Source of the DNA: Candidatus Methanofastidiosum methylothiophilum
GTDB lineage: Archaea > Methanobacteriota_B > Thermococci > Methanofastidiosales > Methanofastidiosaceae
Length of the DNA: 9,440 nt
Assembly (NCBI GenBank): GCA_001587675.1
Contig: LNGD01000058.1
Location: 1-9,440, forward strand
Direction of reading: 5' to 3'
The translations under genes were made by a program, and so were the position numbers. The notes beneath the pieces are model-generated. The model did no database searches and was not told the DNA's origin. It was given only the letters and a program-made list of their open reading frames with translations. Shown here one piece after another: positions 6,537 to 9,440 of this stretch; position 1 is the stretch's first letter, and every line of letters begins with the position of its first letter.

Positions 6537-8642
6537 ATGGAAAATGAATTAAATTTTCTCCAAATATCAGGTCAGATAAAGCCTACTTATTACAATTCAG
6601 AAGATGACACGATAAATGAGTTTTTAATTCCTGTATTAAAAAGAACAAAAGAATACAAAAGAGAAACATATAGTTTCAGTTCGGCTTTTTTTTCTCTCAT
6701 TAATGAGGCTTTAATTGATATAATTAAAAATGAGTGCAAAATTTACTATATTGTAGGTATTGAAATAGAACCAGGGGATATACAAGCTATCGAAAATGGT
6801 ATTGAGGATAATGGGGCAATAGAAGAACAAATAATAAATGAATTTGGAAAAGTAGAGAACTTGATAGAGAATTTATCAAATAGGCGTGATAAAGAAAAAT
6901 ACTTTCATAGAATAAAAATGTTAAGTTATCTTGTATCAAAGGAGATATTAACTATAAAAGTAGGATTTGTAGCAAGATATGATCGAATTGTTGATCCAGA
7001 AAAACATAAATTTCACAATAAAGTAATGATTTTTTCCGATAATAATGGAAACAAAATAGTAGCAAATGGTTCCATAAATGAAAGTTTAGGAGCTCTTATT
7101 AATAATGAAGAATCTTTAGATGTTTTCAAAAGCTGGGAACCTTCAAACTTACCTTATCTCAAAAATCACTTAGAAATGTTTGATAAATATTGGTCGAATA
7201 GATCTAAAAGTATTAAAACAATAAAAATTAATAAACTATTGGAGAATAAAGTTCTACTTAAATATAAATCATATCGTAGCAAAGAAGAAATATTAGAAAT
7301 GGAAGAAAAACTTAATCATATAATAGAAACAGAAAAAGACTCACTTCCACCCTTAAGACCTTTTCAAGAAAAAGTTGTAAAAAATTGGATTTTACATAAT
7401 CATAGGGGGATATTCTCTTTAGCAACTGGGACCGGCAAGACAAGAGCGGCTATTGAGACCATTATAAGAACTTTTGAGAAAGAAAGAAAAATAGTAGTAA
7501 TAGTTTGCCCCTTTCGAATTTTATGCGAACAATGGTTTGATTTAATAAAAAAAACAACTCAGTATAAGCCTTTTTTAGCGTATGAGTCTCAACTTAATTG
7601 GTATAGTCCGCTAAGTAATAAATTAATTTCTTTTAAATCTAAGAATCTAAATAACATTATTGTAATTACTACAAATTATACTTTTTCAGGCGTCTTATTC
7701 CAAAAAGAAATTGGAAAATATTGGAAGGATGTTTTTTTAATAGTAGATGAATGCCATCATGTAGCACGATCCAGGTATAAACGGCTATTAAACTCTGAGA
7801 TTGACTACAGATTAGGATTATCAGCAACTCCCGAAAATGAAGGTGATGATTTAGGCAATAAAGTTCTTTATGATTTTTTCACTCAAATAATCCCCGATGA
7901 ATACAATTTAAAAAATGCTATTAGCGATGGATTTCTTAATGAGTATAACTATTATCCAATTCTTACAGAGTTAGACGATGATGAAAAAGAAAGTTTTGAA
8001 GAGCTTTTATCTCAAATACTTGATGCTAAAAGAAATAATGATAATCAATTGTTATTTAAATTATATGAAAAAAGAGATAGTCAATTAGATGCTGCTAAGA
8101 CAAAATTACCAAATTTGCTTAAATTAGTGTCATCTTTAGAGGACTTGTCACATACAATAATATATTGCTCTGATAACGACCAATTAAAAAAGGTATCAAA
8201 AATATTAAAAGATAAAGGTATAAAATTTGGTAAAATTACTGCAGAAGAATCATTTGAAGAAAGACAGAATACAATTGAGGATTTTACTAATGGATATATA
8301 AAAACTATTTTATGTATTAGGGTATTAGATGAAGGTATAGACATACCTGCGATTAAAACTGCAATTATTCTTAAAAGTTCAACTAGAACGCGACAATCCA
8401 TTCAAAGAAGAGGAAGATGTTTAAGGATATTAAGGGATTCTTACGGAAATAAAATAGAAAAAAATGTTTCTATTTATGATTTCTTAGTTATACCAAATTA
8501 TGATTTTAAAGAAGATCTTAGAGGTCAAAATCAAGAGTTAATAGAATTAGAAAGTAGAAGGATTAATGAATTTATAGAGTTAGCTAAAAATAAAAATTAT
8601 GCCAAAAAGATAATAGAAGATAGAATAAATATTTTGATGTGA
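6537..8642 (+). CDS. PLD-like nuclease domain fused to SF2 (DEAD/DEAH) helicase
   Basis: A protein of 701 residues, probably a DNA-acting effector or remodeller. The N-terminal ~220 residues are a phospholipase-D-like domain: H160-x-K162 with D168, then G178-S179-x-N181, a single HKD-type motif with slightly irregular spacing, as in PLD-family nucleases. The helicase core follows: LRPFQEKVVKNW (273-284), Walker A ATGTGKT (296-302), motif II DECHH (404-408), motif III SATP (429-432), VLDEGIDIP (596-604) and motif VI QRRGRCLR (623-630). All catalytic helicase residues are present. The ATG begins on the base after the upstream stop codon, so translation is coupled. Low G+C matches the rest of the operon. 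Similar PLD-helicase fusions occur in restriction and phage-defence loci, and neighbouring genes support that role here; substrate polarity and target are unknown. Confidence 0.9.
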   Translation: MENELNFLQISGQIKPTYYNSEDDTINEFLIPVLKRTKEYKRETYSFSSAFFSLINEALIDIIKNECKIYYIVGIEIEPGDIQAIENGIEDNGAIEEQIINEFGKVENLIENLSNRRDKEKYFHRIKMLSYLVSKEILTIKVGFVARYDRIVDPEKHKFHNKVMIFSDNNGNKIVANGSINESLGALINNEESLDVFKSWEPSNLPYLKNHLEMFDKYWSNRSKSIKTIKINKLLENKVLLKYKSYRSKEEILEMEEKLNHIIETEKDSLPPLRPFQEKVVKNWILHNHRGIFSLATGTGKTRAAIETIIRTFEKERKIVVIVCPFRILCEQWFDLIKKTTQYKPFLAYESQLNWYSPLSNKLISFKSKNLNNIIVITTNYTFSGVLFQKEIGKYWKDVFLIVDECHHVARSRYKRLLNSEIDYRLGLSATPENEGDDLGNKVLYDFFTQIIPDEYNLKNAISDGFLNEYNYYPILTELDDDEKESFEELLSQILDAKRNNDNQLLFKLYEKRDSQLDAAKTKLPNLLKLVSSLEDLSHTIIYCSDNDQLKKVSKILKDKGIKFGKITAEESFEERQNTIEDFTNGYIKTILCIRVLDEGIDIPAIKTAIILKSSTRTRQSIQRRGRCLRILRDSYGNKIEKNVSIYDFLVIPNYDFKEDLRGQNQELIELESRRINEFIELAKNKNYAKKIIEDRINILM

Positions 8643-8646
8643 TAAA

Positions 8647-8817
8647 ATGCAAGAAATAGAAAAAAATTTAGATGTTATTAAATGTCCTGAAAATGAAAAA
8701 ATTATTATCTTAACAGCAATAAAAACTGTAAGAATGAATACTGAAAAACCGGTATCAAAAGAAATAATGAATTCCATATATAAGGAGCTTTCGAGGATTG
8801 TTAAAAATGATGATTAA
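8647..8817 (+). CDS. 56-residue small protein between helicase and DndD-like ATPase
   Basis: A short frame (MQEIEKNLDVIKCPENEKII to SRIVKNDD) is predicted to be mostly helical, with a central ILTAIKTVRMNTEKPVSKEI and a final SIYKELSRIV helix. It starts four bases after the helicase stop, has a GTGAT close upstream, and overlaps the next gene by 11 bases, so the packing argues that it is real. Small helical proteins next to DndD-like ATPases are known in DNA-modification-associated loci and as middle components of ABC-three-component systems; it may be one of these. It is too short to be a normal DndE (about 110 residues) and shows no DndE motif that I can recognise. The family call is tentative. 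Confidence 0.68.
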   Translation: MQEIEKNLDVIKCPENEKIIILTAIKTVRMNTEKPVSKEIMNSIYKELSRIVKNDD

Positions 8818-9440
8818 AGAAGTAAGACTTCAAAATTTTAAAGGGTATAGAAATCCTAATCCTATAAAATTTAGTTGTGACAAAGAGAAGAATGTAACCT
8901 TAATATACGGAGTAATGGGCGCTGGGAAAACATCTTTTTTTGAGGCTATAAATTGGGCATTATATGGTAAAAAAGTTGAAGGAAAGAAAAATACAATTCC
9001 TGACCTTACCAATATAGCTGGAAAATACCTTCTAGATGAATTAGAAGAAAATGAGCAAGCAGAGGTCAAAGTAGAAATTGATTTTGAGCATATGGGATAT
9101 GATTACTATCTTTCAAGGAGTGCTTTTTTTCAAAAAAGAAAAAATAAATTGAATTATTTAAGAGAAAATGACCGGGTTAAATTATATACGGTATCTGACA
9201 CATCCCAATCGAGAACTTATGATAGTACAAAAGGCGATGAAGAAACAATATTTAAAATGATTTCAAATATTCTTCCTTTTTCATCAAGAGAATATTTCCT
9301 TTTCGATGGGGAGAAACTGGATAAATTTTCAAGTATTGATAGTTCTTCTGAGATAAAAAATGCGATCCGACAAGTATTGGGTTTAACTGACTTAGAAAAT
9401 GCTAAACAGAATTTAAAAAAGATAGAGAAAGAATTGTCTA
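8807..9440 (+). CDS. DndD-like SMC/Rad50-type ABC ATPase (5' part, runs off the window)
   Basis: About 211 codons are visible with no stop before the right edge. From the second Met (8810) the protein begins MIKEVRLQNFKGYRNPNPI, the usual first strand of RecF/SMC-type ATPases. Walker A is GVMGAGKT (residues 34-41 from that Met), followed by FFEAINWALYGK, and later YFLFDGEKLDKF, a signature stretch of DndD-type ATPases. The end of the visible part (LENAKQNLKKIEKELS) enters the coiled coil; Walker B, the signature motif and the D-loop lie beyond the window. DndD is the ATPase of DNA phosphorothioation systems, and related ATPases serve ABC-three-component and other conflict systems. ATG 8807 and 8810 are both possible; GAGG at 8793-8796 serves either. 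Overlap with the small gene suggests coupling. Whether this is true DndD depends on neighbours to the right. Confidence 0.85.
   Translation, partial: MMIKEVRLQNFKGYRNPNPIKFSCDKEKNVTLIYGVMGAGKTSFFEAINWALYGKKVEGKKNTIPDLTNIAGKYLLDELEENEQAEVKVEIDFEHMGYDYYLSRSAFFQKRKNKLNYLRENDRVKLYTVSDTSQSRTYDSTKGDEETIFKMISNILPFSSREYFLFDGEKLDKFSSIDSSSEIKNAIRQVLGLTDLENAKQNLKKIEKELS

Noticed and set aside
8081..8401. Minus-strand open frame of 106 codons
   Set aside because: It is antisense to the helicase motifs around 596-620 of the plus-strand protein and shows only low-complexity hydrophobic sequence.
8647..8817. The small protein as DndE
   Set aside because: It has only 56 residues and no DndE-like motif; DndE is about twice as long and normally follows DndD rather than precedes it.
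8830..9069. Minus-strand open frame of 79 codons
   Set aside because: It lies wholly antisense to the DndD-like ATPase, whose Walker A and DndD signature stretch are clear, and has no recognisable motif.

Overview
The window looks archaeal. Upstream of nearly every first gene there is an A/T-rich TATA-like box about 22-30 bases before the likely start codon, and Shine-Dalgarno sites are mostly absent, so many transcripts appear leaderless or nearly so. No bacterial -10/-35 promoters are evident. The species cannot be fixed from the sequence; a mesophilic, AT-rich euryarchaeal or related genome is a reasonable guess, made with low confidence.

The left part (about 1-4330) is ordinary, moderately AT-rich chromosome with single-gene transcription units. 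In order, it holds the 3' end of a gene for a probable extracellular or Ig-like protein, an EamA/DMT-family permease (+), a small zinc-ribbon protein (-), a HicB-like antitoxin relic with two mutually compensating frameshifts (+), a DUF4258-like/DUF2283 gene pair resembling a toxin-antitoxin module (-), a PhzF-family isomerase (+), a GNAT acetyltransferase (-, convergent with phzF), and a 63-residue hypothetical protein (+).

The right part (about 4330-9440) differs in base composition: hand-counted 60-base rows give about 22-32% G+C, against about 47-52% in rows of the permease and PhzF genes. It is a tightly packed single-strand operon running off the right edge. It encodes (1) a 698-residue protein with a probable N-terminal nucleic-acid-binding-like region, a run of [DN]xxG[YFI] repeats and two DUF1232 (YkvA-like) domains; (2) a 701-residue protein joining an N-terminal PLD-like nuclease domain to an SF2 DEAD/DEAH-type helicase; (3) a 56-residue small protein; and (4) the N-terminal ~210 residues of a DndD-like SMC/Rad50-type ABC ATPase. 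The genes are separated by 0 and 4 bases or overlap by 11, which implies translational coupling. A nested inverted repeat abuts the predicted TATA box of the operon.

Taken together, the operon is most likely a horizontally acquired anti-virus or DNA-modification-linked defence cassette related to Dnd/ABC-three-component systems. No dndB, dndC or dndE is visible, so its exact class is open until the sequence to the right is read. The combination of a DUF1232 duplication protein, a PLD-helicase, a small protein and a DndD-like ATPase is the best candidate for a little-described system here. No tRNA, rRNA, CRISPR array or insertion sequence was seen.
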